The notes: generated from the sequence alone by a model not told the origin. 64,000 bases of DNA from Lineus longissimus (GCF_910592395.1 NC_088314.1:10418001-10482000), one strand, 5' to 3'. Shown: positions 10,930 through 33,861, numbered from the stretch's first letter. Numbers and translations are program-made.

Positions 10930-11664
10930 CAGTCGTGCCCAAAAGTTTACATACACTTGAAAATTTTGAATAAAATCTACAATTCTTATCAAAATTACTT
11001 CACTTAATAAATGTCGCATGCCATATCTATTCTTTCTATGGTTACATGCAACAATTGGCATTGTGTGCAAAATATCATGAAAACATCACAATTATATATA
11101 AAAATACAAGTATCACGAAAAACCTATCTTCTCAAATCCTGCAGTAATTAATCTCGAAATAGAACAGAATCATACTCTGGTTCATTCTCTGACTTCCTGT
11201 GAAAAAAACTTCGAAAAAAAATCTGTCCACTTTATTCATAACGCAAAGTATCAAACATATGAGATTTTCAATTTTCGAAAATTTTCATGGGTTTTTGTTC
11301 CTCTTGATGCCCTTTATAATGGCAAAATCATTTGTGACCATCTTTATTGATGTTTGACATAATGGGAGGTTCAGATGACTTCCAAGTTGCCGAAGAATTG
11401 GGCACTTTTTCACTTTAAGAATTGTTTTACAGAAAGTTAAAGAATGGACCAGAGTATGATTTTGTTCTATTTGAATATCTATAATTTCAGGATTGAAAAA
11501 GATAAGTTTTTCATGATATTTTTCTTACAATGCCAATTTTTGCATGTAATCATAGAAAGAAAAGCTATGACATCATATACCATTTATTAAATAAAGTAAT
11601 TTTGGTTGGAATTGCAGATTTTGTTAAAAACTTTCAAGTGAATGTAAACTTTCGGGCAAGACTG
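10930..11664. mobile_element. Tc1/mariner-like foldback MITE, copy 1
   Basis: The termini are inverted repeats: CAGTCGTGCCCAAAAGTTTA at the left, and the right end ends CTTTCGGGCAAGACTG, its imperfect reverse complement. Both ends are flanked by TA (10928-10929 and 11665-11666), the Tc1/mariner target. Inverted similarity continues deep into the element (for example ATCATACTCTGGT near 11170 against ACCAGAGTATGAT near 11450), giving a near-full-length hairpin of 735 bp. No transposase is encoded. The same element sits at the homologous place in copy 2 of the 3.5-kb duplication, so insertion came before duplication. Confidence 0.88.
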
Positions 11665-11835
11665 TATAACTTCCCAATTAAATCATGTCTAGTTTCGAGT
11701 ATGTAGAGATGAACGCCCGCCGCATCGTGATGACATCCCGTTTGATGATCACGCGCTGCTGATTCATGTCCAAAACCGCCATAAATCATGAAATTGCTGG
11801 GATGTCCGTACATTTTGCTTCAACATGCTGATTAT

Positions 11836-11867
11836 GGGCGTGGGAGAAATTTCCGCCTATAAAAAGG
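11836..11867 (+). promoter_or_regulatory. Candidate core promoter: GC box and TATA box, copy 1
   Basis: GGGCGTGGG (11836-11844, Sp1/KLF-like) is followed by CCTATAAAAAGG with TATAAAAA at 11858-11865. The 67-codon ORF starts exactly 100 bases after the TATA box in both duplicates. This spacing fits a pol II core promoter with a leader of about 70 bases, which is inference. Confidence 0.45.
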
Positions 11868-11957
11868 TCACAGATGAAGCGGTTCTGTTTCACAATCTGA
11901 CCGGGCTTCTGACTTTTAAAAGCATTTGTTTCTCGCAATCAGAAACTGCAATATAGG

Positions 11958-12161
11958 ATGTGGAACTTGTTAAGGAAGCAGTGTCGGCCAATGCTTTGGT
12001 ATATACTTTTCATTTTGGCCTATACTTTGACACACCTTGAAAATGTCCGTACATGTCGTCTATCCGTTTTAACCCAAAAAAATTATGGGGCCAAACACAA
12101 TTTAAATGTACATGAAATGCTTGCAATGATGCGCTTTGCTCTACCTCCTGTAAGACTATAG
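11958..12161 (+). CDS. Short ORF (67 aa) behind a TATA box, hypothetical, copy 1
   Basis: The ORF starts at a true ATG and encodes 67 residues. A hydrophobic stretch PMLWYILFILAYTLTHL at about residues 11-27 follows a basic start (RKQCR), as in a signal anchor. It then has a short polar tail ending FALPPVRL. The duplicate at 15483-15686 is identical in protein and, as far as I can read, differs by one synonymous base (CGC to CGT). No family is recognised. The high identity may only reflect recent duplication, and a short ORF can be chance; the TATA box 100 bases upstream is what raises it above background. Confidence 0.3.
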   Translation: MWNLLRKQCRPMLWYILFILAYTLTHLENVRTCRLSVLTQKNYGAKHNLNVHEMLAMMRFALPPVRL

Positions 12162-12580
12162 ACGGTGTACATTTGTAATACTGATGTACATGACACGAAA
12201 AATCGTAAATTATGCGAGTGCCCATGGCTAGAAGCGAATAATCACTGTCATACACCTTAAACTCAGGTTATCAGTCAACCCTAAATTATAAAGGTGAGTT
12301 AGGTTTTTGTAGTCATGGCTGGAAGTTGGGAGACCAGGACCATTTGATATACCACGTGTCATAGAGGGAAACTTTGGCATGAGATATGTTGGTTCTTCAT
12401 GCAAAAATATGTCCTAGTAGGACCGTGATTTCTCCCAACAGAATCATTGAAAAATCATTAAACAGCAATATAAATAAAGACTTCACTTAAATGGAAAAAA
12501 TGCGATCATTGGCCTATCTGCAATTCGCAAGCCATGCTCTAAACCACCTTACAGCTCTTCCGAAAACCGTTATCAGTGAT

Positions 12581-12677
12581 CAGCATTAGTGTGACACCAC
12601 ATGAGGCGGCGCATGGTGGCGAATAGGCACATTATCCTCCTGGTCACCTAAGTTCCACGCCCAAGTTGTCCCTTTAA
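12581..12677 (+). repeat. Dispersed repeat fragment, also at 16106-16207 and 23896-23994
   Basis: Shares ATTAGTGTGA, GGCGGCGCAT and ACGCCCAAGTTGTCCCTTTA with a diverged copy inside a HARS intron at 23896-23994. The first two copies are part of the 3.5-kb duplication; the third shows the sequence is an interspersed family. Confidence 0.7.
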
Positions 12678-12995
12678 ACCTGAAACGATGGTCCATGTGT
12701 TTTTTTAATTGATCTATATCATGGACATACAAGAGTCTAAAATGCAGTGATTAGGACCTCAGTGTTCTGATGTAACAAGTTTAGGGGGCGCTATTGAAAA
12801 ATTGCTTCGAGGTAACCACAAAACCAATGGACCCATGTTATGGCGCAACCGTGTGGTCCTTCATGTGAAACTTGAGTTTTCAGCTGGATGTGTTCGGCTT
12901 TTAATATCAAAATATGCTGAATATTCTTAGTAACCATTACCCTTAGTATCCAGAAAAAATGGCCCAATTCTGAGATGGTAATTTACCATCTTATA

Positions 12996-13034
12996 CAGTG
13001 GCGGATCTAGGCGGGGGCGTGCGCCCCCCCCCCC
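12996..13034 (+). repeat. hAT-like terminal motif followed by a GC hairpin and C run
   Basis: CAGTGGCGGATCTAG resembles a hAT-type terminus and is followed by GCGGGGGCGTGCGCCCCCCC, which can fold on itself. It recurs at 16522-16560 in the duplicate. No matching right end was found, so the element limits are unknown. Confidence 0.4.
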
Positions 13035-14452
13035 ATTTTTGGCAGAACAATGATTTTTTCAAGACTCCCAAAACATACTTTAAACACTAAAAATGCATGC
13101 TGGCATACCATCATTTCTTCATCATTTCGGCAGTTATGCCAACTTTCTGCTTTGCTAGAGAGAAAATATTCCATCAAACGTGGAGGTTAAAAAGATCTTG
13201 AAATGCAAGGAAAACGCTTTTCAGAGCTTCTAGTTTTTAAATATTTTTTTGGGGCCTCCCAGGAAAATTTGAAAAATAGAGTTGAATGGCTTTATGTCGA
13301 TTATTTATTATCGGCAGTGAACAACTTGGCCCTCAAGTTTTCTTTTTCTATTTTATAAATATTTTTTTCTTAAAGACGTGATATATAGGATTTCAAATGA
13401 ATGATTTTGTGATCTGAAGTAAACAGCTTGGTCCACTGGTTTCAGTATACGCACGTTTTCATAAAAAGTCTTGTCATTTCTGAAGACTTACTCAGCTCGT
13501 GATATTTTTAGGCCTAGGTAGTTGAATAGCTTTATTGTTGGTTTTTGCGACCTCATGACCTAAGGATACACCATCAAGTTCAAGATATTTTGAATGCAAG
13601 GAACATTAAACATCAGCAAATGACTTCATCTGAATACCTTCTGACGAGCGACCTACAATATTGACGTTATACACCAACAAACAAGATCGGGCTTGGGTTG
13701 TGCGTGACTTGTAAAATGTATTTTTAAGTCTTTGTTGACCTATGACACACCATTAATATATTCTGAATTCAGGAACATTAAATATCAACAGAGCTGGTAC
13801 ACCCTGGAGAATCAATTCCCCACATTGCCGATCATCTTATCAGGCCTTCCAGTTTGCCGAGCTTGCCTGTCCTGGGAAAGGACATTTTATTTCATAAAGG
13901 TTTGGTCTTTCTACGAGATACTGTTGTGTTTATCTGGTATTAAGGTTCTTCAACTATGATTTGCATCAAATATAGAGAAAAATGCACTGCTGGTTCGTCC
14001 TATGGAAAACGAGCAAATTATACATGGATTGATTTTGTGGTAGCGTGCACCACAGAGTAACCCGCTGGTTTATTTACCTCGAAATTTAGCGCATATGATG
14101 ACGTATTGTCCTCGTTAACAGGTTGACACAGTTTGGTTTTTTTTAATTACCAACGAGCGCAAATTTTGGATGTTTTTCTTGTGAGGCAGCCATTCTGCCG
14201 GGCCTCGAGGAGCACCGTGACTATCCAGGGCAGTCTGCTCGGTAAGTTGGAACGGGCCTGCTCGGCAATTTGGAGAACTCATTGTCCAGGGTGTGGTAAA
14301 ATAACTATTCAGAATTAACTATTTCGCATTAGATGTTAGCCTTGTTAGGGGCAACAAATCTAAGGCACTTTAAACAATCAATGTTTTTTTATTTTTTATG
14401 AAGAGAGTTCAATGAGGATTTCTGATGCTTGATTCGCATTTCATCATATCTA

Positions 14453-15189
14453 CAGTCGTGCCCAAAAGTTTACATACGCTTGAAAATTTTGAATAAAATC
14501 TACAATTTTTATCAAAACTACTTCACTTAATGATTGTCGCATGCCATATCTATTCTTTCTATGGTTGCATGCAAAAATTGGCATTGTGTGCAAAGTATCA
14601 TGAAAATATCACAATTATATATAAAAATACAAGTATCACGAAAAACCTATCTTCTCAAATCCTGCAGTAATTAATCTCGAAATAGAACAGAATCATACTC
14701 TGGTTCATTCTCTGACTTCCTGTGAAAAAAACTTCGAAAAAAAATCTGTCCACTTTGTTTATAACGAAAAAATATCAAACATATGAGATTTTCAATTTTC
14801 GAAAATTTTCATACGGTTTTTGTTCCTCTTGATGCCCTTTATAATGGCAAAATCATTTGTGACCATTTTTATTGATGTTTGACACAATGGGAGGTTCAGA
14901 TGTCTTTCAAGTTGCCGAAGAATTGGGCACTTTTTCACTTTAAGAATTGTTTTACAGAAAGTTAAAGAATGGACCAGAGTATGATTTTGTTCTATTTGAA
15001 TATCTATAATTTCAGGATTGAAAAAGATAGGTTTTTCATGATATTTTTCTTACAATGCCAATTTTTGCATGTAATCATAGAAAGAAAAGCTATGACATCA
15101 TATACCATTTATTAAATAAAGTAATTTTGGTTGGAATTGCAGATTTTGTTAAAAACTTTCAAGTGAATGTAAACTTTCGGGCAAGACTG
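14453..15189. mobile_element. Tc1/mariner-like foldback MITE, copy 2
   Basis: Homologue of 10930-11664 inside the second duplicate, flanked by TA on both sides (14451-14452 and 15190-15191), 737 bp, no transposase. Confidence 0.88.
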
Positions 15190-15360
15190 TATAACTTCCC
15201 AATTAAATCATGTCTAGTTTCGAGTATGTAGAGATGAACGCCCGCCGCATCGTGATGACATCCCGTTTGATGATCACGCGCTGCTGATTCATGTCCAAAA
15301 CCGCCATAAATCATGAAATTGCTGGGATGTCCGTACATTTTGCTTCAACATGCTGATTAT

Positions 15361-15392
15361 GGGCGTGGGAGAAATTTCCGCCTATAAAAAGG
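15361..15392 (+). promoter_or_regulatory. Candidate core promoter, copy 2
   Basis: GGGCGTGGG at 15361-15369 and TATAAAAAGG at 15383-15392, the same layout as at 11836-11867. Confidence 0.42.
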
Positions 15393-15482
15393 CCACAGAT
15401 GAAGCGGTTCTGTTTCACAATCTGACCGGGCTTCTGACTTTTAAAAGCATTTGTTTCTCGCAATCAGAAACTGCAATATAGG

Positions 15483-15686
15483 ATGTGGAACTTGTTAAGG
15501 AAGCAGTGTCGGCCAATGCTTTGGTATATACTTTTCATTTTGGCCTATACTTTGACACACCTTGAAAATGTCCGTACATGTCGTCTATCCGTTTTAACCC
15601 AAAAAAATTATGGGGCCAAACACAATTTAAATGTACATGAAATGCTTGCAATGATGCGTTTTGCTCTACCTCCTGTAAGACTATAG
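15483..15686 (+). CDS. Short ORF (67 aa) behind a TATA box, hypothetical, copy 2
   Basis: Identical at the protein level to the ORF at 11958-12161, with a hydrophobic segment at residues 11-27. It also starts 100 bases after the TATA box. The single base change I see between copies is synonymous. Function unknown. It could equally be untranslated leader of an unrecognised transcript. Confidence 0.3.
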   Translation: MWNLLRKQCRPMLWYILFILAYTLTHLENVRTCRLSVLTQKNYGAKHNLNVHEMLAMMRFALPPVRL

Positions 15687-17848
15687 ACGGTGTACATTTG
15701 TAATACTGATGTACATGACACGAAAAATCGTAAATTATGCGAGTGCCCATGGCTAGAAGCGAGAAATCACTGTCATACACCTTAAACTCAGGTTATCAGT
15801 CAACCCTAAATTATAAAGGTGAGTTAGGTTTTTGTAGTCATGGCTGGAAGTTGGGAGACCAGGACCATTTGATATACCACGTGTCATAGAGGGAAACTTT
15901 GGCATGAGATATGTTGGTTCTTCATGCAAAAATATGTCCTAGTAGGACCGTGATTTCTCCCAACAGAATCATTGACAAATCATTAAACAGCAATATAAAT
16001 AAAGACTTCACTTAAATGGAAAAAAATGCGATCGTTGGCCTATCTGCAATTCGCAAGCCATGCTCTAAACCACCTCACAGCTCTTCCGAAAATCTTTATT
16101 AGTGATCAGCATTAGTGTGACACCACATGAGGCGGCGCATGGTGGCGAATAGGCACATTATCCTCCTGGTCACCTAAGTTCCACGCCCAAGTTGTCCCTT
16201 TAAACCTGAAACGATGGTCCATGTGTTTTTTTAATTGATCTATATCATGGACATACTAGAGTCTAAAATGCAGTGATTAGGACCTCAGTGTTCTGATGTA
16301 ACAAGTTTAGGGGGCGCTATTGTAAAACCGCTTCGAGGTAACCACAAAAACAATGGACCCATGTTATGGCGCAACCGTGTGGTCCTTCATGTGAAACTTG
16401 AGTTTTCAGCTGGATGTGTTCGGCTTTTAACATCAAAATATGATGAATATTCTTAGTAACCATTACCCTTAGTATCCAGAAAAAATGGCCAAATTCTGAG
16501 ATGGTAATTTTCCATCTTAAACAGTGGCGGATCTAGGCGGGGGCGTGCGCCCCCCCCCCCATTTTTGGCAGAACAATGATTTTTTCAAGACTCCTAAAAC
16601 ATACTTTAAACACTAAAAATGCATGCTGGCATACCATCATTTCTTCATCATTTCGGCAGTTATGCCAACTTTCTGCTTTGCTAGAGAGAAAATATTCCAT
16701 CAAGCGTGGAGGTTAAAAAGATCTTGAAATGCAAGGAAAACGCTTTTCAGAGCTTCTAGTTTTTAAATATTTTTTTGGGGCCTCCCAGGAAAATTTGAAA
16801 AATATAGTTGAATGGCTTTATGTCGATTATTTATTATCTGCAGTAAACAACTTGGCCCTCAAGTTTCATTTTCGTTTCCTATCTTATAAATATTTTTTCA
16901 TAAAGACGTGATATATAGGATTTCAAGTAAATGATCTCGTGATCTGAAGTAAACAGCTTGGTCCACTGATTTCAGTTTACCCACGTTTTCATACAAATTC
17001 TTGTCATTTCTGAAGACTTACTCAGCTCGTGATATTTACCAGGCCTAGGTAGTTGAATAGCTTTATTGTTGGTTTTTGCGACCTCTTGACCTGAGGACAC
17101 ACCATCAAGTTCAAGATATTTGTAATGCAAGGAACATTAAACATCAGCAAATGACTGCATCTGAATACCTTCTGACGACCGACCTACAATATAGACGTTA
17201 TACACCAACAAACAAAATCGGGCTTGGGTTGTGCGTGACTTGTAAAATGTATTTTTAAGTCTTTGTTGACCTATGACACACCATTAGTGTATTCTGAATT
17301 CAGGAACATTAAATATCAACAGAGCTGGTACACCCTAGAGAATCAATTCCCCACATTGCCCAGCATCTTCTCAGGCCTTCCAGTTTGCCGGGCTTGCCTG
17401 TCCTGGGAAAGAGAATTTTATTTAATAACGGTTGGGTCTTTCAAGGAAATATTGTTGTGTTTATCTGATATTAAGGTTCTTTAAGTATGCTTTGCATCAA
17501 ATATAGAGAAAAATGCACTGCTGGTTCGTCCTATGGAAAACGAGCAAATTATACATGGATTGATTTTGTGGTAGCGTGCACCACAGAGTAACCCGCTGGT
17601 TTATTTACCTCGAAATTTAGCGCATATGATGACGTATTGTCCACGTTAATACCAGACTGACACATTTGATTTTTTTAAATTACCAACGAGCGCAAATTTG
17701 GGATGTTTTTCTTGTATGGCAGCCATTCTTCCAGGCCTCGAGGAGCACCGTGACTATCCAGGGCAGTCTGCTCGGTAAGTTGAAACGGGCCTGCTCGGCA
17801 ATTTGGAGAACTCATTGTCCAGGATGTGGTAAAATAACTATTCAGAAT

Positions 17849-20800
17849 GGCTTATGTCCTTCCATCCATCAACATAACGACGTTTTGTAACCGTAAGACC
17901 AAGGCACTAGAAGAACAGCCAAATAAATAAATTAAAATACAACATATTAAAGTGCCGGTCCAAGCTCAAGGCTTGCCCAAAGGCACTGTGTCATTATCGG
18001 TACATTAAGGGTTAACATTGTATCTAAATCGGATAGATTTATGATCAAATAATATAATTCGGGTATAAGAAGAAGAAAAAGAGCATTTTCATGATTTATG
18101 ACAGGGAAATATCGAGCTTTTTATAGGGGCTACAAATACCACGAGCCAACGGTCTACAAATACCCCGAGGGTACCTTGGTCAGAAAAGTGTCTCTGAAAA
18201 ATTTATTTCTTATAATGACATCAAATGCCGCATACAACATTCTCTTCACTCAATACTGATCACCTGAACCAAGTTTCAAATACATTGTATATATCAATGC
18301 TCTGCAAGTGTGGAAAATTCAGTCCTGTAAGAAGTTCGGTCCACAAAAGTGCAAAACGAAACGGCCAGGCTATGCGTCAACTATAATGGGAGCTAAAAGC
18401 TTAAGGCTAGCTGCTCCCAATAAAAAGGAATATTTAGAAATAAGCCCTTAGAAAAAGTGTCCAAAGAGTACACAAAAAGTTATAAGTCAAAAGATTTTTT
18501 TAAATAGTGTTTTTTAAAGCGTGACTAAAAGATTTAGAGTTATTAAGCATATCCTATATCCTCGGGAAGAGAGTACATTAATAGGTATGGTCCACTGAAT
18601 GGAAATGACCGCTCTCCATTTTTGTTTTTGTCCTTGGAATAATTACATGTACTAGTAATTTATTTTTTTGATTCTGAGCGCTGTGGTCTTAACTGTTGGC
18701 TGGTAACGATTGACTAGATCAAATAAATATAATGTTGCTATCTCATGATGTGCGCAGAAAACATGCGATAAGACCTTGAATAAAAATCTGTATTCAACAG
18801 GCAGCAATGACGCCAATAGAAAATTAAGCACGGTTCGACTTAAATTGTTTTCTCACCAGGAGACTAAATGCGTAAATTATAAATCCACTTTTTGCCGCTT
18901 TATTCCAATAGATAAGAGGCTTGAAGTAAAGTTGAGGAAGTCTGCATCCAAGTAGGTTTTGATATAAAATTAGAATAGTTTTGACTGGTACTTCAAGTTG
19001 CCGTTACTGACCAAAAATCGGCGTTCACCTGGTTTTAACTTGATTTGAATTCCCCACTCTTGTATAACTCCGAAGGTTGTGGGTTTGATCCCACTTCAGG
19101 GCAAGCATTTTTATTATTCTTTCTTTTTCTGACACTTGAATTTTACATTATCTTTATTATTTTTTTTAATTTGGCAGGCGGCCCTCTTAGAAATAAGCCT
19201 TTGGCTGTAGTTATATGTGGCTAAATGGTTGGTGTGTCTGATAAGTCTTCGTTATATATCAGGTTTTTGATTTGACCTACTCTTCAAGGTCATAGGCCTC
19301 AAGCTCTTAAACTTCACTTATAGGTGGCGCGTTTTTTCATTATTTGTCGAAGAGACTTTTTACTTTGGTATATATGCGTGATATAGGTATATCAATATGT
19401 CAAAAAATTGTGGTTGAAAGAGACCTACCAGATAATTTCCATATTTTGTACATTGTCCCATGTATTTCAGCTGAGCGCTAGGCACTTGGGCCTCTTGTTT
19501 ATATGAGTTGTCAGTTTCATTCATAAAATTTTCATCTTGAAAGCTCTGTAATATACGTTACACATAAGCTTCCGATAGGTGGCCAGTTTGTAGCTACTAT
19601 TGGCCAATTACGAGCCACTTTCTGAAATGTAATGCAAGAGAGTGGTTGAGTCACTCTTAATTTGAATCTTGATAATACACTTTGAAATTTAGGGTCAACT
19701 GGGTAGCCTGGGTAGTTCAAGGTATTTGTACATGCAGTCTCTCCGTTCAAACCGCCCAAATTATATAATATGGGATCTCGCACGATTTCTTTTGGGTTGC
19801 GAACTGTAGCACCAATCTGTCGTTGTCTTTCCGAGATTGCGCCCTATTTCGACACTCCAACGGCGTGGAGATGCTTGGCCTTCGTCACTGTATTTTCCTT
19901 CACCATTTACGACTCGCGACATTATGTCTCCCTGCTTGCTCGAGTATTTCTTCGATGAAGTCCTTTATGTTTTCTCTCAACAGAGGATATCGATATCTTA
20001 AATTTAAGGCAAAAAAAGATGATCCTATGAGATCTGACTTTAAAATATCTGAAGAAAACACCCCAATTACGTAATTCTAGTGAGACCTGTGTATTCCTTT
20101 ATGCTACGATGCACATATATTCCTGTCGGTGGGTTTGAACTTGACATCCAGAAAATAGTGCCACGCTGAAATCATTGAAAAAAGCGCCGACTATGTGACC
20201 CCCGCCCCAAACTTCCGTGTGTTTTATGTGAGTTCAGTCAGTTAATCGGGATCAAACCATTTCATAGATAGACTCGCAACAAAGTCAACTCTGATACAAT
20301 AAATTGATTTTATTGGCATTTTCCCCTCTAACAATTTCCACAACGATTCATAACAGTCTTTGCGAAAAAAGTCTTACCTATTCAAGACAGAAGCAATACA
20401 ATCTGAATAAAAACCGCATAAACATGAACCTCCTAGTACCCAGGCACCTATGTTTCCTAGTACCTACGTTTCCCGGTACCCGTGTTCCCCCTTTATTAAA
20501 GTTAATACCTCGCAGTATAATGGACCAAAAAGGAACAAAAGAGCTGTCTTCATCAGAAAAAGAAATTTGTCAGCAATGCAGCCATATACATGTAGGTACA
20601 ATGATGTAAAGCGCATGTGAGCAGATCATTACGACCTGGAACGTGCGCTATATAAATGCATATTTACATTACATTACATAGATAATAAATCAACTTGAAT
20701 TGTATGGAACACAATAAGACCATGAGAAAGACTTCTTAAATGAAATCTAAATCCTGAACAGAGCTAGGGAGCCACCATTTTACGGCGGACTACATTCTCA

Positions 20801-21787
20801 GGCTTTGATGTAAAAAAGGGCAACCATGGCGGAGGAAATTCAGACGTGGCGCAGCGCTACTGCGAAGAATTATCCCTGCATATGTACCGGGAAATATAGG
20901 AACTGTACTGTACCCCCCCCCCCGTCGTACAAGTCAGGTATATAGTACAAGCCCCAGGGCACCCAAGGTGTTGATAAACTTGCTACACATTGTTAACAAT
21001 TTACATCCCCTATAAGCTGTGTCATACTCCTACATAATAATCCGAGTTTTCTCTCTGTTTAGGATTATACTAAAATATCATATATACAGGGATGTGGTGA
21101 TGTTGCAACTTGCAGATAATGATTTGGTTATTCGATCGGTAGTATGTAAATGTTGAAACGAGCCAAACAAATAAAACTTAACGAACCAAATACACATTCT
21201 AAACATGAAATTGCATATCACGTTTGGATGTTATATGATTGCAAAGCGTTAGGTTGAAATTTGCATGAAATGAAAAAGCACTTTTATTCACTCAGACCAA
21301 CTTAATTTGGCACCATTGAGTCAGTTTTAAACAAGCCAAAATAAACGAGTGAATGAAACGTTCGATGGTGCACCTCGCAAAACAGAAAATGAACCAAATT
21401 GAATGGGACTATGTGAATACTATTTTATTTTATGCCATAAACATACTTGACCGTATCCTACAATGAATATTATATGTAGACTTGATCTTTCAGTTCCAGT
21501 TTAAAACGTTTATTTGGATCGTTTAGTTTCGCTTGTTTCAAGACTCGTTTTAACATTTATTTACACACTACCATACGGTCGCAAGTGCAGCCCCAGTCAA
21601 CTGGTTGGGACCAGATATAGAAATGACCACACCCTATCACGATGACATTCTCAGTGCTCTAGGAATACCAATTATTGAAATATTGCAACAAAGTCTTCTA
21701 CGTTAGCCAGCATATTAATAGTCCGTGAATGCTCAGGAATGATAAAAGAAATGTGTAAGAACAAATACGTCCACTGTAAGCGACGTA
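17849..21787. other. Gene-free region between the tandem duplication and HARS
   Basis: No supported gene. It contains a dispersed repeat copy (18344-18412), a weak match to the roughly 300-bp repeat family near 19240-19320, a tRNA-like T-arm at 19079-19094 without a full cloverleaf, a C run near 20917-20925, and a SINE-like tail at 20600-20690. The right part (about 21400-21787) should hold the 3' UTR and poly(A) site of HARS; on the minus strand AATAAA-type signals are possible near 21425, 21507 and 21552. Confidence 0.45.
20600..20690 (+). repeat. SINE-like 3' tail
   Basis: GCGCTATATAAATGCATATT followed by short TTACATTACAT repeats is typical of the 3' end of tRNA-related SINEs in invertebrates. 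A related tail at 27990-28022 reads AGCGCTATATAAAACTCATA plus ATTATTAT. The 5' part with A and B boxes was not identified. Confidence 0.45.
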
Positions 21788-32041
<10,254 letters not shown>

Positions 32042-32307
32042 TTTTAGTAACACCAGACACCGTGGTGGTGACCGTCGGTTATGCTTTCTTCTTTCAACTT
32101 GTCAACAAGTTCGGGGGAGTTGACTGTCGACTGTGCCACGAACAATAGACGCCAGACACAATAGCTGTCATGGTTTGGACTGTAATCAAAGCAGCGATGC
32201 TGCAGCGCCGTCTGTCCTGAGTCGACGGAACTATTGTCTAGTATTAGCAGACATGCCAGCTTTAATTTACCAAATAGCTTGTTGTTCCGCAACCGCTCTA
32301 ACACCCC
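32042..32307 (-). promoter_or_regulatory. Upstream region of HARS
   Basis: Only 266 bases separate the HARS ATG from a long inverted-repeat element, so the 5' UTR and core promoter should lie here or inside the element. No TATA box is evident. Confidence 0.4.
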
Positions 32308-33861
32308 TTTCCGCATAAATAGAGGTTGTCTCAAATAGACATTTTATGTTGTGTTATGACTCGAATAGACGTTTTGGTGGCGCTCGTTTTAACGGAGACG
32401 TACCTGAAATAAACATATTGTGTCGTATCTCAAATAGACATACACTCAAATAGACGTTTGGTGGCGCTCGTATCTCAAATAAACATATATTGTCGTGTTT
32501 TCAGCTTTTTGTGTATAACTCAAATAGACGTTTGGTGTCGCTTTTCCGCAAAAAATGGAAGTTCCCCAAATAGACGTTGTGTGGCGCTGGAATCAATTTT
32601 AACGACGGCGACAGCGATATTGACATTTTCATTGCGGTAAGCGGCGGCGTTATTGCATGTATGGTCTCGTTAGGGAGTTTTTCCAAAATGTACGCGATGA
32701 TGACGAGCCCCATTAACAGGACGTAACATCTATTTTAAAATGCGTTTCCAAAGTGAATGCATGAGGACAACCCATTTGTGTCGTATATCACTGGAAACGC
32801 CCGATTCCCCTAATTCTGCAGGATGTTAAATCGGACATTTTATTTCTTTAAATAAATCATAAGTGTCGCATTTGCTCCTAGCTCTGTTCACCATCCCAAA
32901 TGGCAATATTGCCAATTGGGCCGGACAATCACGAAAACCCCCAAATATTATACATTTCTTCCTGAATAATTCTGACAGTGACCATTCTCCCATGAAAGAC
33001 AGTTGCTTACGCTACTAAAAAATCAAAAAAATCGAGGGTCAACCATTGAACTTTTGAGATATGTTGAATTTTGCACAAATCAGCGAATAGCGCACCAACT
33101 GGCACTGGACGGCATTTCAACACGGGGCCGACGCACATTCCAAGTTCAGTGTACACATACGTCGGCAACAACAGTAAATGCGTAGTTTCTTGTTAGCCGC
33201 CTATTGAGTAGCGCTCTAGGTTTCAGAAACTCCAAAAAACATGTCTTTGCCAAAACAACTGCTGAATCAACACTGACATACTGTGAGGACCGAGAAATCA
33301 ATGATTTTAGGAACTACGGTGAGGGGGGGGGGGGGCGCATGGATAAAAAAAACACTCCCTAATGAGACCTATTGCATGTACATTTGATGTACTTGTTTCT
33401 CTCTTCTTCTGCCATAGCTAAATACACTGACAATCCAATTACAATTAAAATGATATGATATTAAGTCTCGATTTTCCTTAGGTACGCGCGCAAATAGCCA
33501 CGTCCACTGCTTAGAGCAATAACAATAATATCGTCGTGGCAGATAAACCAATTCAAAACTTACTCCAGAATTGACGTGCGCCAGCGCCACACAACGTCTA
33601 TTTGAGGAACTTCCATTTTTGCGGAAAAGCGACACCAAACGTCTCTTTGAGTTCTACACAAAAAGCTGAAAACACGACAATATATGTTTATTTGAGATAC
33701 GAGCGCCACCAAACGTCTATTTGAGTGTATGTCTATTTGAGATACGACACAATATGTTTATTTCAGGTACGTCTCCGTTAAAACGAGCGCCACCAAACGT
33801 CTATTCGAGTCATAACACAACATAAAATGTCTATTTGAGACAACCTCTATTTATGCGGAAA
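32308..33861. mobile_element. 1.55-kb element with about 285-bp terminal inverted repeats, Mutator-like
   Basis: The left arm (32308 to about 32596) and right arm (about 33572-33861) are near-perfect inverted copies starting TTTCCGCATAAATAGAGG. Each arm contains several copies of CAAATAGACGTTTGGTGGCG. Flanks TAACACCCC (32299-32307) and TAACCGCCC (33862-33870) agree at 7 of 9 bases, consistent with a decayed 9-bp target duplication. Very long TIRs plus a 9-bp duplication point to a Mutator-like (MULE) non-autonomous element; no transposase frame is present in the roughly 1-kb core. It lies directly upstream of HARS. Confidence 0.78.

Larger units (their letters stand above)
10799..14320 (+). 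repeat. 3.5-kb tandem duplication, copy 1
   Basis: This block is repeated head-to-tail at 14321-17848. It starts near ATTTCGC-TTAGATG and ends with ATAACTATTCAGAAT. The offset is 3525 bp in the left part and rises to 3533 bp by 14.1 kb through small indels. Identity is very high around 11.0-12.5 kb and visibly lower around 13.3-14.3 kb. It holds a Tc1-like foldback element, a TATA-type promoter block with a 67-codon ORF, and a hAT-like terminal motif. Confidence 0.95.
14321..17848 (+). repeat. 3.5-kb tandem duplication, copy 2
   Basis: Head-to-tail copy of 10799-14320. Small differences include a few substitutions in the MITE, one synonymous change in the short ORF, and clustered substitutions toward the right end. 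The sequence after 17848 no longer matches copy 1. Confidence 0.95.

Noticed and set aside
11711-11760. Possible C/D-box snoRNA (GTGATGA...CTGA) in the 3.5-kb unit
   Set aside because: The boxes are only about 36 bases apart, with no terminal stem; spacing and structure do not fit.
19079-19094. tRNA-like T-arm (GTGGGTTTGATCCCAC)
   Set aside because: A stem-loop with B-box similarity, but no acceptor stem, D-arm or anticodon arm can be drawn upstream, so no tRNA gene is called.
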